Shown: piece after piece, positions 22,333 to 30,357 of the stretch | How the letters are laid out: each line of letters opens with the position of its first letter | Position numbering within the stretch: the first letter of the stretch is position 1 | IMG/VR virus record: IMGVR_UViG_3300032401_001514 | Span: 1 to 64,000 of that record | DNA length: 64,000 nt | Reading direction: 5' to 3' (one strand) | DNA from: a virus | The notes under the pieces: model-generated | Database searches by the model: none | What the model was told of the DNA's origin: nothing | What the model saw: only the letters and a program-made list of their open reading frames with translations | Position numbers and translations under genes: made by a program

Positions 22333-22505
22333 ACGATCATCATAACCATTACTGAAAAAATGTCAACTGTCGTTTGTAAGATTTGGAGCCCAAAGAGAGC
22401 CTTATACTCCCATCAACCAACGATTTGCTGGCCGCTTTGTAAATTAAGCTATTCGGGCATAAAGATTATATATCACAATATTTTTTTGTTTGTTCAACAA
22501 AATTT

Positions 22506-22898
22506 CTAGTGTAAGAAATGTCCGAACAAAGATTGTGCTAAGGTGGTGGTAAGACTTAAAATACCGGCAATAATGGCTACTCTAAGTTGCCATTTATTAG
22601 CCTCAGCTGTTTTTTGCATTTTTTTATTTTCATCAATCCATTCTTTTACGGATTCAATATTTTTTTCTGCCGATAATAATCTTCCTATGAGAGAACGATC
22701 ACTGCTTTCATCTCTTAGTATTTTGGATAAAGATTTGACATCATCACGCAAAGCGGATACCTCTGTGGTAACGCCTTTCATAGCAACGGCGCCAGAGTGA
22801 ACATCTGTTTGCAATTCATGAAGTAACTTGGAAGTTGATTCTAGGCCTTTAGCAAATTGTTCTGCTAAAATACGGCTTGCATCATTATTATCAACCAT
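22506..22898 (-). CDS. Coiled-coil protein with C-terminal membrane helix
   Basis: The 130-aa protein is helical with heptad-like regions (about 20-90) and ends in a hydrophobic segment (VAIIAGILSLTTTLAQSLFG, about 107-126), a tail-anchor arrangement. Its start overlaps the 3' end of the upstream membrane-protein gene by 8 nt, so the two are coupled. Together they could form a membrane complex. The layout is also compatible with phage spanin or accessory lysis proteins, but no family is recognised. Confidence 0.68.
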   Translation of the reverse strand: MVDNNDASRILAEQFAKGLESTSKLLHELQTDVHSGAVAMKGVTTEVSALRDDVKSLSKILRDESSDRSLIGRLLSAEKNIESVKEWIDENKKMQKTAEANKWQLRVAIIAGILSLTTTLAQSLFGHFLH

Positions 22899-23424
22899 TT
22901 ATATACTCCGATACTTCTATTGTTTCTTCATGAGTTAATTCTTTCAAACTATGTATTACGTCATCTAGTTCTTTGAAAGCGATAAGCTTGTCATCATTGC
23001 GTAAATTTTGAAGTACAAGAATTTGTTTTTCTAGTCGTATAGATCTGTTTTCCGAAGCCGCTGTTCTAGCTAATACTTTTAGCTCTAAATTAAGGTTAAG
23101 ATCCATTAATTCTTTTTCGACTTCTTTTCTTTGTATTGATAATATCGCCGTTAACAGTATAATTACATATGCAAATATTCTATTAAATAATTCATTAATT
23201 TGCATAGAAAAGCCACCATTATAGTAAATTCCAAATGAAATTAATACGGAGGCTATTAATGAAGCCCAAACAGTAAGCATAGTTTCTGTAGACAAAAGAG
23301 ATATTAAAATTAAAATAATATAAAAAGCTGCTATTATTCCATGCGTTGGAAACATTAAATCCAACGAAAAAATAACGGCAGCAACTAGCATGCCATAAAT
23401 TGCCAGTTGACTATTTTTGTGCAT
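22891..23424 (-). CDS. Multi-pass membrane protein with cytoplasmic coiled coil
   Basis: The 177-aa protein has four to five hydrophobic segments within residues 8-100, followed by a long charged helix (about 100-170). The layout resembles the N-terminal sensor part of some histidine kinases, but no kinase domain follows. It is coupled to the downstream tail-anchored coiled-coil gene. A role in sensing or reshaping the host membrane is possible. Function unknown. Confidence 0.68.
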   Translation of the reverse strand: MHKNSQLAIYGMLVAAVIFSLDLMFPTHGIIAAFYIILILISLLSTETMLTVWASLIASVLISFGIYYNGGFSMQINELFNRIFAYVIILLTAILSIQRKEVEKELMDLNLNLELKVLARTAASENRSIRLEKQILVLQNLRNDDKLIAFKELDDVIHSLKELTHEETIEVSEYING

Positions 23425-23457
23425 ACTTGTAAGCCAAAATATGCAAAGTAAATAAAA

Positions 23458-23685
23458 CTAATAATTTTGGCTATAAACTTTTCTTTTATTTCTAGCTTTG
23501 CGTCGTTTATCCTTCATTAAAATACGTAAAGTTGTTTTTATTGGTTCTCCCGCTTCGTCTTTGCCTATTTCAACAAGATCATCAAGCTCAGTTGGGAGAC
23601 CCTGCTGTTTTCTCTGAAGCGCCCATTGCTCTTTTAATTGTGAGAATACTTTTACTTTCTTTTGTATTTTTCTTATCTGGCTCAT
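23458..23685 (-). CDS. Hypothetical 75-aa basic protein
   Basis: The protein is rich in Lys and Arg at both ends (KIQKKVKVF; KDKRRKARNKRK), which suggests nucleic-acid or ribosome contact. Its ATG has AAGGA at good distance. It overlaps the 3' end of the P-loop kinase gene by 98 nt in another frame, a long overlap even for a phage. The good ribosome binding site argues that it is real. No family is recognised. Confidence 0.6.
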   Translation of the reverse strand: MSQIRKIQKKVKVFSQLKEQWALQRKQQGLPTELDDLVEIGKDEAGEPIKTTLRILMKDKRRKARNKRKVYSQNY

Positions 23686-24178
23686 ATTTTTTATTCCTTA
23701 GTTCATGAAAATCATGAGTAAATTCATCAATCATGACATTGTTTACTTTTTTTGGCGTTTCAACAAAGTTGTCTATCATTCTTTGTATTGCTTCTATCGG
23801 CACACCGTGAACATTAACTTTGTGGCATTCTTTAGCGGAACACCCAACAATTGAATGAACTGCAACATTGTAGCCAGAATCAGTGGCAAATTTTATATAC
23901 CATTGAAACTCTCTAAGTTTTATATTAGTGTTATCTACTATAACCAAAGCTTCGCCACTAGCTAGCGCTTCTTTGAAGTTTTCGCGGCATTTATCATGTG
24001 CCGCTCCTAGTAATTTTGGATTGAATTTGTAATTTATTGGATTGTGAGGTTTATCGAAATAAAAGAAATGATCAGCGCTGCAAATAACCGCAGGCATACC
24101 ATACTCCGCCTCTAAATATAGAGTTAAAGTTGTTTTCCCCGATCCCGGTACGCCACGCATGATAATTACTTGTTTCAT
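23588..24178 (-). CDS. P-loop nucleotide/polynucleotide kinase-like protein
   Basis: The start is taken as the ATG at 24178 (MKQVIIMRGVPGSGKTT); an ATG at 24199 is possible. Walker A is GVPGSGKT at about residues 9-16. Then come ICSADHFF (Walker B-like Asp), a helical lid and VIVDNTNIK. This is the AAA_33/polynucleotide-kinase-like arrangement shared with T4 Pnk and eukaryotic N4BP2. It could phosphorylate 5' RNA ends and so work with the RNA ligase and 2H protein, but the substrate is not shown. No phosphatase domain is fused. Confidence 0.78.
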   Translation of the reverse strand: MKQVIIMRGVPGSGKTTLTLYLEAEYGMPAVICSADHFFYFDKPHNPINYKFNPKLLGAAHDKCRENFKEALASGEALVIVDNTNIKLREFQWYIKFATDSGYNVAVHSIVGCSAKECHKVNVHGVPIEAIQRMIDNFVETPKKVNNVMIDEFTHDFHELRNKKYEPDKKNTKESKSILTIKRAMGASEKTAGSPN

Positions 24179-24182
24179 TGTA

Positions 24183-24560
24183 TTACCCGAAAATTTCATT
24201 GTTTTCAATTCTCTCTTTTAAATCTTCTATTATAAAAGAGGCTGCTTTCCAGTCATGTTCGTTAGGAGTGTCTTTATTTACAGAATCAAAAACCCAGTCC
24301 CACATACTGGTATCTAAAAAGAAATCAGAATATGTAGGATGAAACGCTTCTGGGTAAATATTGACCTGATAATCTTTTAATGCCATTAGCTCAGATATAA
24401 ATTTGGAAAATTCCTTATTTTTATAAGCATCTATTATATTAGTAATATAATCGGCTATTTTAGTTCTATCTTCCATTGAAGACTCTCTAAAATCGGACCC
24501 TTCCATTGCGTGATCTGTTAATAGTTCTGCGGCCTGTTTAAATAAACTCTCTATGCTCAT
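24183..24560 (-). CDS. Hypothetical 125-aa acidic protein
   Basis: The protein is helical and acidic, with aromatic clusters (YPEAFHPTYSDFFLDTSMWDW). It starts 5 nt after the exonuclease stop and ends 4 nt before the kinase start, so it belongs to the same operon. No motif, signal or membrane segment is visible. Function unknown. Confidence 0.68.
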   Translation of the reverse strand: MSIESLFKQAAELLTDHAMEGSDFRESSMEDRTKIADYITNIIDAYKNKEFSKFISELMALKDYQVNIYPEAFHPTYSDFFLDTSMWDWVFDSVNKDTPNEHDWKAASFIIEDLKERIENNEIFG

Positions 24561-24565
24561 GTTTG

Positions 24566-25153
24566 TTATTCCAAAATATGAGGGCTTCTTTTAATATGTG
24601 GAAGATGGTCCACGCCATCGTCCATTAACTTCTTCCAGAGTATATAGGCGTTCTGAGTATCGACAAGTGCGTTATGTTCTCCGAACTTAGCTTTTGCGTT
24701 CACTATTTCCAATGAAGCTCTTAGATTAAGTTTCGGATTGGCTATTCCATGTTTTATAGTATAGCTTCTGGTAAATTCCTTAGTGCATAGCCACAAATGA
24801 GCTGGAAACGTTTTATTAACCGATTGCCACAAGGCGTGAACAAACCTTTTATCGAATGAAGCGTTGTGCGCAATCATACAGCGATGCTCTGGCGTTTGTC
24901 CATCCTCTTCTATAAATTTTTCGCAAAACTCAACTACTGCCAGTCTACTTTCACCTTTAAATAAATCGGCTTTGGTTCTGTTTGTAATTTGAAGAGCTTG
25001 TGCAGAGGCTCGTTCTGGATGTTCGGCTTTTATGTATTTATCTAGCTGGTGTCTATCAGAACATCTAACTAATGAAATCTGCGTAACTTCATGTTGTTTT
25101 GAATCTAGGCCGGTAGTTTCCGTATCTAGTGCGTAGTAGATTATATTTGACAT
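24566..25153 (-). CDS. DnaQ-like (DEDDh) 3'-5' exonuclease
   Basis: The 195-aa protein has the three exonuclease motifs: Exo I ALDTETTGLD (about 8-17), Exo II AHNASFDKRF (about 95-104) and Exo III HNALVDTQNA (about 160-169), giving the D-E-D-D-H set. Such proteins proofread or trim DNA or RNA. No polymerase is fused. It opens a short operon, with a TCGAG element about 29 nt upstream. A second DnaQ-like exonuclease lies at 34474; the two are only distantly similar. Confidence 0.88.
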   Translation of the reverse strand: MSNIIYYALDTETTGLDSKQHEVTQISLVRCSDRHQLDKYIKAEHPERASAQALQITNRTKADLFKGESRLAVVEFCEKFIEEDGQTPEHRCMIAHNASFDKRFVHALWQSVNKTFPAHLWLCTKEFTRSYTIKHGIANPKLNLRASLEIVNAKAKFGEHNALVDTQNAYILWKKLMDDGVDHLPHIKRSPHILE

Positions 25154-25181
25154 ACATATTTATGTGCAAATCTTTGCTCTG

Positions 25182-25186
25182 CTCGA
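25182..25186 (-). promoter_or_regulatory. TCGAG element upstream of exonuclease gene
   Basis: On the minus strand TCGAGCAGAGC lies just after the stop of the 25189 gene and about 29 nt before the exonuclease start codon. It recurs in the same position in other gene borders. Role unknown. Confidence 0.3.
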
Positions 25187-25188
25187 CC

Positions 25189-25509
25189 TTAAAAATTCTT
25201 GATTAATTTAATCATATTAGTGCCATATTTGTATACCTTAGCACTAATTTTTTTCATTCCATTAACTTTTGTTAATGGCGGATTAAGCATCGCAGATTTA
25301 TCGATTAATTCAACAGCTTCTTCTGGACTTTCAGCCAATACTTTATATTTCAAAGTGCTTTTAGTCCAGGCCTCTACTTCTATAGTATAAAATTGTTTTT
25401 CTGCTTTTTTTATAACTTTAGGTTTTTTGTCTTCCGCAGACTTTTGTCTTTCTGGAAAATTATAAGCATAACGTTTTTTAGCGTCATTTTTATCATCATC
25501 TTTTGCCAT
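25189..25509 (-). CDS. Hypothetical 106-aa protein with charged N-terminus
   Basis: A Lys/Asp-rich disordered N-terminus (about 1-38) precedes a compact domain with FYTIEVEAWTKSTLKYKVLA and PEEAVELIDK. This is a small alpha-beta layout common in phage proteins of unknown role. It is divergent from the CCA-enzyme gene with about 47 nt between starts, so both promoters must sit there or upstream. No family is recognised. Confidence 0.65.
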   Translation of the reverse strand: MAKDDDKNDAKKRYAYNFPERQKSAEDKKPKVIKKAEKQFYTIEVEAWTKSTLKYKVLAESPEEAVELIDKSAMLNPPLTKVNGMKKISAKVYKYGTNMIKLIKNF

Positions 25510-25556
25510 ATTTATGTATATAACATATGATTATACATGTTGCCCACAGGACAAAG

Positions 25557-27206
25557 ATGTTGCGAAGCTTAGCCAGATGTGCCAGAATGGTTGTTTTCAG
25601 AAAGGTTGCGGTAGAGCTTATGCAAATCAACAAGTCGCCAACAGAAAACAGGATATTTGATCTGTTATTAGCTGTTGTTAAAGATAAAGCTCCCGATACT
25701 GTATTAAGAGTTGCCGGAGGCTTTGTGCGTGATCGTTTACTTGGCAAAGAATCTCATGATATAGACATTTCCATAAATAACATGAGTGGTGAGCAATTTG
25801 CCAATCTAGTTAAAAATTATATGGACGAACATGGTATTCATACAAAAGGAGTGTCTGTAGTAAAAGCAAATCCGGACCAAAGCAAACATTTAGCTACCGC
25901 AATGATAAATATATTTGGTCTTTCTATAGATTTTGTTAATCTGAGGAAAGAAACATATTCAGAATCCAGAATTCCAACTATTGAACCAGGAACTCCGGAA
26001 GAAGATGCTAGGCGCAGAGATTTAACTATCAATTCTATATTTTATAATATCAATGATGATAAAATAGAAGATTTTGTTGGTGGTATAGAAGATTTAAAAA
26101 ATGGAATAATTAGAACTCCCATAGATCCTATACAAACATTTATTGATGATCCTTTACGTATTTTACGAACAATTAGATTTGCTTCGAAATTTGGATTTAA
26201 TGTTGCTCCTGAAATATTAGAAGCGGCAAATAATAAAGATGTACAAGATGCTTTCAGATCGAAAGTAAGTGCTGAACGTGTGTGGAAAGAACTTGCCGGT
26301 CAAGCAGAACCTGAAGGATGGAAATCAGGATTTTTGACTGGTCCAAATCCACACGAGGCAGCCAAGCTATTAGGTCAGATGGGCCTAAGAGATATATTAT
26401 TTGGATTAAATGAGGAAGAGCAAAAGCAGCTTGGTTTGTCAAAAGGAATGGTGTCATTTGATACCGAACAACATAATCCTCATCATGATTTAAATGTCTG
26501 GGAACATACTTTAAAAGTATTGGAATTTTTAGTAAAAAAACAGACTACCGAAGAACAAAAAAATAAAGCGGAAGATTATCTTGTAAGAAACATTTCCGCT
26601 CTATTACATGATATTGGCAAATGTGATATTTGCGCTATACAAATGTACTCTACAGATCATCCGGAATATAAAGCGCGTATTGAAAAGCTTAAAGAAAAAT
26701 ACGGACTAACTCATGAGGGAGAGCTTCGTGCTTTTGAAGGCCATGCCGAATCTTCTGCTAAAATGGCAGAATATGTTTTAGACAGAATGAAAGCTCCAAA
26801 AAATATTAGCAAGAGAGTAATACGTCTTGTTAAAGAACATATGCGCCCTCATGGCATGACTAATATATCTGATGCAGGATTACGAAAGTTTATAAAAGAT
26901 CTTGAAGATGACTGGAGACATTCATTAGAATTGGCTATAGCAGATGCTTATGGCAAGAACACACACGAGCCACAAACAAGAGATAAATATGATACTATAA
27001 TTAAACGTATCGATGAAATAATATCTCAAATGGGCGGAACGAAAGTAAAGCCTCCAATTACCGGAAATGACTTAATGCAATTAGGTTTTAAGCCAGGTCC
27101 GACAATGGGTAAGATTTTACACGCTTTACAAGAAAAACTACTTGAGACGCCAAATATGAGCAAAGAAGAAGCCATTGAATTTATTAAAAATTTAAATATT
27201 CAATAA
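25557..27206 (+). CDS. cca: CCA-adding tRNA nucleotidyltransferase with HD domain
   Basis: The start is taken as ATG 25557, which follows AGGACAAAG. The 549-aa protein has VAGGFVRDRLLGKESHDIDI (class II signature with the DxD metal site), RRRDLTINSIFYN and DDPLRILRTIRFASKFGF, then a helical body. A C-terminal HD-type region has ALLHDIGKCD. The enzyme adds or repairs CCA ends. This matters here because nearly all phage tRNA genes lack an encoded CCA. It is the only long plus-strand gene inside a 47-kb minus-strand region, which may mean separate control or later acquisition. Confidence 0.93.
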   Translation: MLRSLARCARMVVFRKVAVELMQINKSPTENRIFDLLLAVVKDKAPDTVLRVAGGFVRDRLLGKESHDIDISINNMSGEQFANLVKNYMDEHGIHTKGVSVVKANPDQSKHLATAMINIFGLSIDFVNLRKETYSESRIPTIEPGTPEEDARRRDLTINSIFYNINDDKIEDFVGGIEDLKNGIIRTPIDPIQTFIDDPLRILRTIRFASKFGFNVAPEILEAANNKDVQDAFRSKVSAERVWKELAGQAEPEGWKSGFLTGPNPHEAAKLLGQMGLRDILFGLNEEEQKQLGLSKGMVSFDTEQHNPHHDLNVWEHTLKVLEFLVKKQTTEEQKNKAEDYLVRNISALLHDIGKCDICAIQMYSTDHPEYKARIEKLKEKYGLTHEGELRAFEGHAESSAKMAEYVLDRMKAPKNISKRVIRLVKEHMRPHGMTNISDAGLRKFIKDLEDDWRHSLELAIADAYGKNTHEPQTRDKYDTIIKRIDEIISQMGGTKVKPPITGNDLMQLGFKPGPTMGKILHALQEKLLETPNMSKEEAIEFIKNLNIQ

Positions 27207-27209
27207 TGA

Positions 27210-28076
27210 TTAAAGGTCATTTTTCCATATGCTTTCACCAGCTATAGTTGATCTGTAAGAAATCCACCCTCGGTGATTTCCTGACCATAAAGATCCTTGC
27301 TTATTATAAACAAGCTTGCTTTTTGGATTTGTAATTGGATATGCCACATGTTCAAAAGGGCTCATATGTCCATTCTTAAGCAGATCTTCACATAGATTGA
27401 TATCTGCTTCAGGATCGCGCTTGCCATCGTGTGTTAAGTAGCTTACGCGACAGCAACGACCTACGGAAATTCTGGCTAGTCCCTCTTGTCCATATTTATT
27501 TATTAAAGCCTCAAGTTCCGCGCCTTCCTCAAATATTAAAGGTAAATGCCATTGTTCGGCAGATAATTTTTGAGGCTGTGATGCGTCATAAGCTTCTGCC
27601 ATCATTGTGGCTATACGCTGAATTTCAGGTTGTGCGTTTTTATTACAGCGCAAACCTCGCCAATTATCCCATTCGGTAGATGTTACGATAACTGTTTGCC
27701 ATAACCAAGGTTCTAAAATTCTATTGGTTATTTGTTTATGCAACCCTAAAGATAAAAGTTTTTCGGCATGAGAAACGGCGCTATCTCTTGCGTACAACCA
27801 TTCAGATTTAGCATTTTCTATTTCATCAATAGATAGTTCTGTTTCAGCCTGCATTCCTTTTTGTTTTTTGCCCCAATGAATAGGAATAAAAGGATCTGTT
27901 TTAACACGCTCAAGCATTTTCTCAACTGGGATAGCTCGGCTACTTGCTGAATTCCTAGAGAATACCCTATGTGTATTAAATTCGGCTAGAACAATTCTTG
28001 GAAAAGTTATTTCAAAGCTAGTTATTCGAATGCCAGTAGGCGATTCAGAGTCTTTTAATATTTTACAAGAATACAT
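27210..28076 (-). CDS. thyX: Flavin-dependent thymidylate synthase ThyX
   Basis: The 288-aa protein carries the ThyX region EFNTHRVFSRNSASSRAIP (the family motif RHRxxSxNxxSxR with the first Arg as Thr), WDNWRGLRCN, RISVGRCCRVSYL and HMSPFEHVA. It makes dTMP from dUMP with FAD and methylene-tetrahydrofolate. It converges with the CCA gene with a 3-nt gap. The first-Arg change occurs in the loop that binds nucleotide and flavin and may affect activity. It pairs functionally with the ribonucleotide reductase at 49181. Confidence 0.9.
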   Translation of the reverse strand: MYSCKILKDSESPTGIRITSFEITFPRIVLAEFNTHRVFSRNSASSRAIPVEKMLERVKTDPFIPIHWGKKQKGMQAETELSIDEIENAKSEWLYARDSAVSHAEKLLSLGLHKQITNRILEPWLWQTVIVTSTEWDNWRGLRCNKNAQPEIQRIATMMAEAYDASQPQKLSAEQWHLPLIFEEGAELEALINKYGQEGLARISVGRCCRVSYLTHDGKRDPEADINLCEDLLKNGHMSPFEHVAYPITNPKSKLVYNKQGSLWSGNHRGWISYRSTIAGESIWKNDL

Positions 28077-28185
28077 TTTTTATCTTCTTAGTTAAATCAA
28101 AAAATTTTTTCCATACTATCAACACAATTAAAATAGGATATAATCTCCACCAGTCGCCAGGTTCATATTTGTTATTTTTTGTCAT
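28063..28185 (-). CDS. Small 40-aa membrane protein
   Basis: A short frame begins at the ATG at 28185 (MTKNNKYEPGDWWRLYPI) with TTTGGAAA upstream. The product has one hydrophobic segment (LYPILIVLIVW) between a polar N-terminus and a basic tail (KKFFDLTKKIKN). It ends 14 nt inside the ThyX gene. A single-span membrane peptide is likely. Function unknown. Confidence 0.5.
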   Translation of the reverse strand: MTKNNKYEPGDWWRLYPILIVLIVWKKFFDLTKKIKNVFL

Positions 28186-28203
28186 TTAATTTCCAAATTT
28201 ATG

Positions 28204-29268
28204 TTATTTTAATAAAACGCTATGAGGTTTACTTTCAATAAGACCGGCATTACTTATTGAAACGAATTCCGGATCTTCCCTAAGCTCCTCTAGAGAAGTA
28301 CAATTTTGATAAGACATGCCACTTTTCAAGCCCTGCATTAATTTCACAATAACATTAGTTACTGGACCTCGATACGGAACAAGTGCAGAAACTCCTTCTA
28401 TATGATCTTGTTTATGAGTTGAGCTTCCTACATACTCTTTATATAACTTGTCATCCAAGCCCTTTATAACATGTCCTGGTGCCTCATCAGTACCAGCTAA
28501 CAGATTGCCAAGCATTACAGCATCAGAAAAACATAATGCTTTGACTATATCTCCCGCTTTATTAATTCCTCCATCAGCTATGATTTTGAACTTTCTATTA
28601 GGTCCATCATTTCTTAAATAACCCTCTGTTCCCCGAAGCAAATCTTGCTGTTGTGGAGCAAGTGAATATTCGTAAACATCGCTCAATGCAGTTAATTGAG
28701 GAACGCCGTTACCGGTTTCAAGTCTGGTAGTACATAAACTTCCAGGGCCAATTCCTACCTTAATTACATTTGCTCCGGCATTATAAAGAGTTCTGGCCCC
28801 AGCTTTTGTTGCGACATTCCCGGATATTAATAAAACTTCAGGATATTTTTTAGCAATGTATTCTGTTGTTTGAGCGCAACCTTTAGAATCGCCATGAGCT
28901 ACATCTACACAAATTACTTTCGGAGGATCCTTTAAATTCATAAAAACATCAATGACTTCTACATTATTGATGCCAAAAGAAACGCCGATTTTATCAAAAG
29001 CATATGACGCTTTATGATAATCATTTATATATTCTTGAATAGAATCATAAAACCTATGTAAAATAGGCAGCCCGCCTAAAGTGCTTAGTTTTTTAGCCAT
29101 GGTTAATTCTGTAACATTTTTCATGTTAGCAGAAACAATAGGTATTTCTAATGTAATTCCTTTACCAAGATCTACAGAAGTATTAACATCTTTTCTGTTT
29201 TTAATCTCACTATATTTTGGAACTAACAAAACATCATCAAATGTATAACCAATTCTGGGGTGCAACAT
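28204..29268 (-). CDS. IMP dehydrogenase / GMP reductase family enzyme
   Basis: The 354-aa (beta-alpha)8 barrel has FDDVLLVPKYSEI at the start, the catalytic loop KVGIGPGSLCTTR with the active-site Cys, and IIADGGINKAGDI plus DAVMLGNLLAG for phosphate binding. CBS domains are absent. The late EGVSALVPYRGPV segment is closer to IMP dehydrogenase than to GMP reductase, so oxidation of IMP to XMP with NAD is favoured, though not certain. It would support guanine nucleotide supply. The leader carries a terminator-like hairpin and, further up, a TCGAG element. Confidence 0.85.
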   Translation of the reverse strand: MLHPRIGYTFDDVLLVPKYSEIKNRKDVNTSVDLGKGITLEIPIVSANMKNVTELTMAKKLSTLGGLPILHRFYDSIQEYINDYHKASYAFDKIGVSFGINNVEVIDVFMNLKDPPKVICVDVAHGDSKGCAQTTEYIAKKYPEVLLISGNVATKAGARTLYNAGANVIKVGIGPGSLCTTRLETGNGVPQLTALSDVYEYSLAPQQQDLLRGTEGYLRNDGPNRKFKIIADGGINKAGDIVKALCFSDAVMLGNLLAGTDEAPGHVIKGLDDKLYKEYVGSSTHKQDHIEGVSALVPYRGPVTNVIVKLMQGLKSGMSYQNCTSLEELREDPEFVSISNAGLIESKPHSVLLK

Positions 29269-29288
29269 ATTTTATCTCCAAATGAAAA

Positions 29289-29323
29289 AAACTATCAACA
29301 ATTAAGTTGATAGTTTTTTTTTG
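29289..29323 (-). terminator. Bidirectional terminator-like hairpin
   Basis: AAACTATCAAC and GTTGATAGTTT form an 11-bp stem with a 6-nt loop, flanked by A and T runs on both sides. It lies between the LAGLIDADG gene and the IMPDH-like gene. It could end the upstream transcript or act as a hairpin in the IMPDH leader. Confidence 0.8.
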
Positions 29324-29325
29324 CG

Positions 29326-29330
29326 CTCGA
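29326..29330 (-). promoter_or_regulatory. TCGAG element upstream of IMPDH-like gene
   Basis: On the minus strand TCGAGCGC lies just past the stop of the LAGLIDADG gene and before the terminator-like hairpin, about 58 nt from the IMPDH start. Role unknown. Confidence 0.3.
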
Positions 29331-29345
29331 CTACAAAAGTATTTA

Positions 29346-30332
29346 TTATTTCCATTTATATGATAAACTTGGTACTGGACAAGAGCCAATTATTTCATAA
29401 AATTGATTTGTTTGAGATTGTGGAACTCTTATTCTCCAACCAGTACCAGAGCTACAAGGCGTTGTTTTTATATCAATATTAAATTTTTTATTTATTTTTT
29501 CACAAAACATTTCTTGATTATCTCTTGTGAAAGATTCTGAACAAATTGTAATTATTATTTGTTTAGTTTTTGATTTTTTTCTTCTATGAAAAGATGTTCC
29601 ATCATCCATAAACATATTTAACAAAAGCTCTGAACTTATTTCTATGTCTTCTGGTATTACTTTTTTATAATTGGATTTTTCAGGATACCATTTGTTATAA
29701 AGTGGTAATAATGTTTTGTGTGTAAGAGATGAAATATGAAAATATTGATATTTTTCGTTTTTAGGATTTATATAGTGTGTTATTCGTGATTCTGGGTTTT
29801 TTAAAAAAATATTATTTGCCACATATAGAATATGATCATAATAAATATTTTTTTTATGAAAATAAGGAATTGATATATTACTTTTATTATTCCATATATC
29901 TAAAGATCCGTCTCCTAATAAAGATCCATTAATAACTGGTAAATTTAAAATAAAATTATCATCTTTTCTATTTATTGTTTGGCCATCACTTTTATTTCTA
30001 ATATTAATATTATGTCTAACCAAAAATTGTCTAGTAGAATTACATGATTTTGCACCAATTAAATTAGCAATTTGTTGGGTTGATAATTTATTATCAATAT
30101 AATTATTTTTCAACCATAATGGATCATTTAATAAAGAATATTTAGATTGTTTTTTCGGCGCTAATAAACAGGCTTCTGATGCAGAACGAATCTTAATATC
30201 AAATTTTTTTAAACAATATCCTACTGCTCTAATACTGCATCCAATAATTTTAGCAATTTCCGTAGTTGATTTTTTCTCTTTTGAATATGCATTATCAAGC
30301 CATATTGGGTCTGCCAATTGCGGGTACTTCAT
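29346..30332 (-). CDS. LAGLIDADG homing endonuclease
   Basis: The 328-aa protein has two N-terminal helix-turn-helix-like repeats (WLDNAYSKEKKSTTEIAKII and WLKNNYIDNKLSTQQIANLI) for DNA contact. The two LAGLIDADG helices follow: INGSLLGDGSL (about 133-143) and LLNMFMDDGTS (about 235-245), each ending in the catalytic acidic residue. It is free-standing, not an intein or in-frame insertion, and lies between the PARP and IMPDH-like genes. Both neighbours look intact. Confidence 0.88.
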   Translation of the reverse strand: MKYPQLADPIWLDNAYSKEKKSTTEIAKIIGCSIRAVGYCLKKFDIKIRSASEACLLAPKKQSKYSLLNDPLWLKNNYIDNKLSTQQIANLIGAKSCNSTRQFLVRHNINIRNKSDGQTINRKDDNFILNLPVINGSLLGDGSLDIWNNKSNISIPYFHKKNIYYDHILYVANNIFLKNPESRITHYINPKNEKYQYFHISSLTHKTLLPLYNKWYPEKSNYKKVIPEDIEISSELLLNMFMDDGTSFHRRKKSKTKQIIITICSESFTRDNQEMFCEKINKKFNIDIKTTPCSSGTGWRIRVPQSQTNQFYEIIGSCPVPSLSYKWK

Positions 30333-30357
30333 ACCACAATTGGCAAATATTGATATA

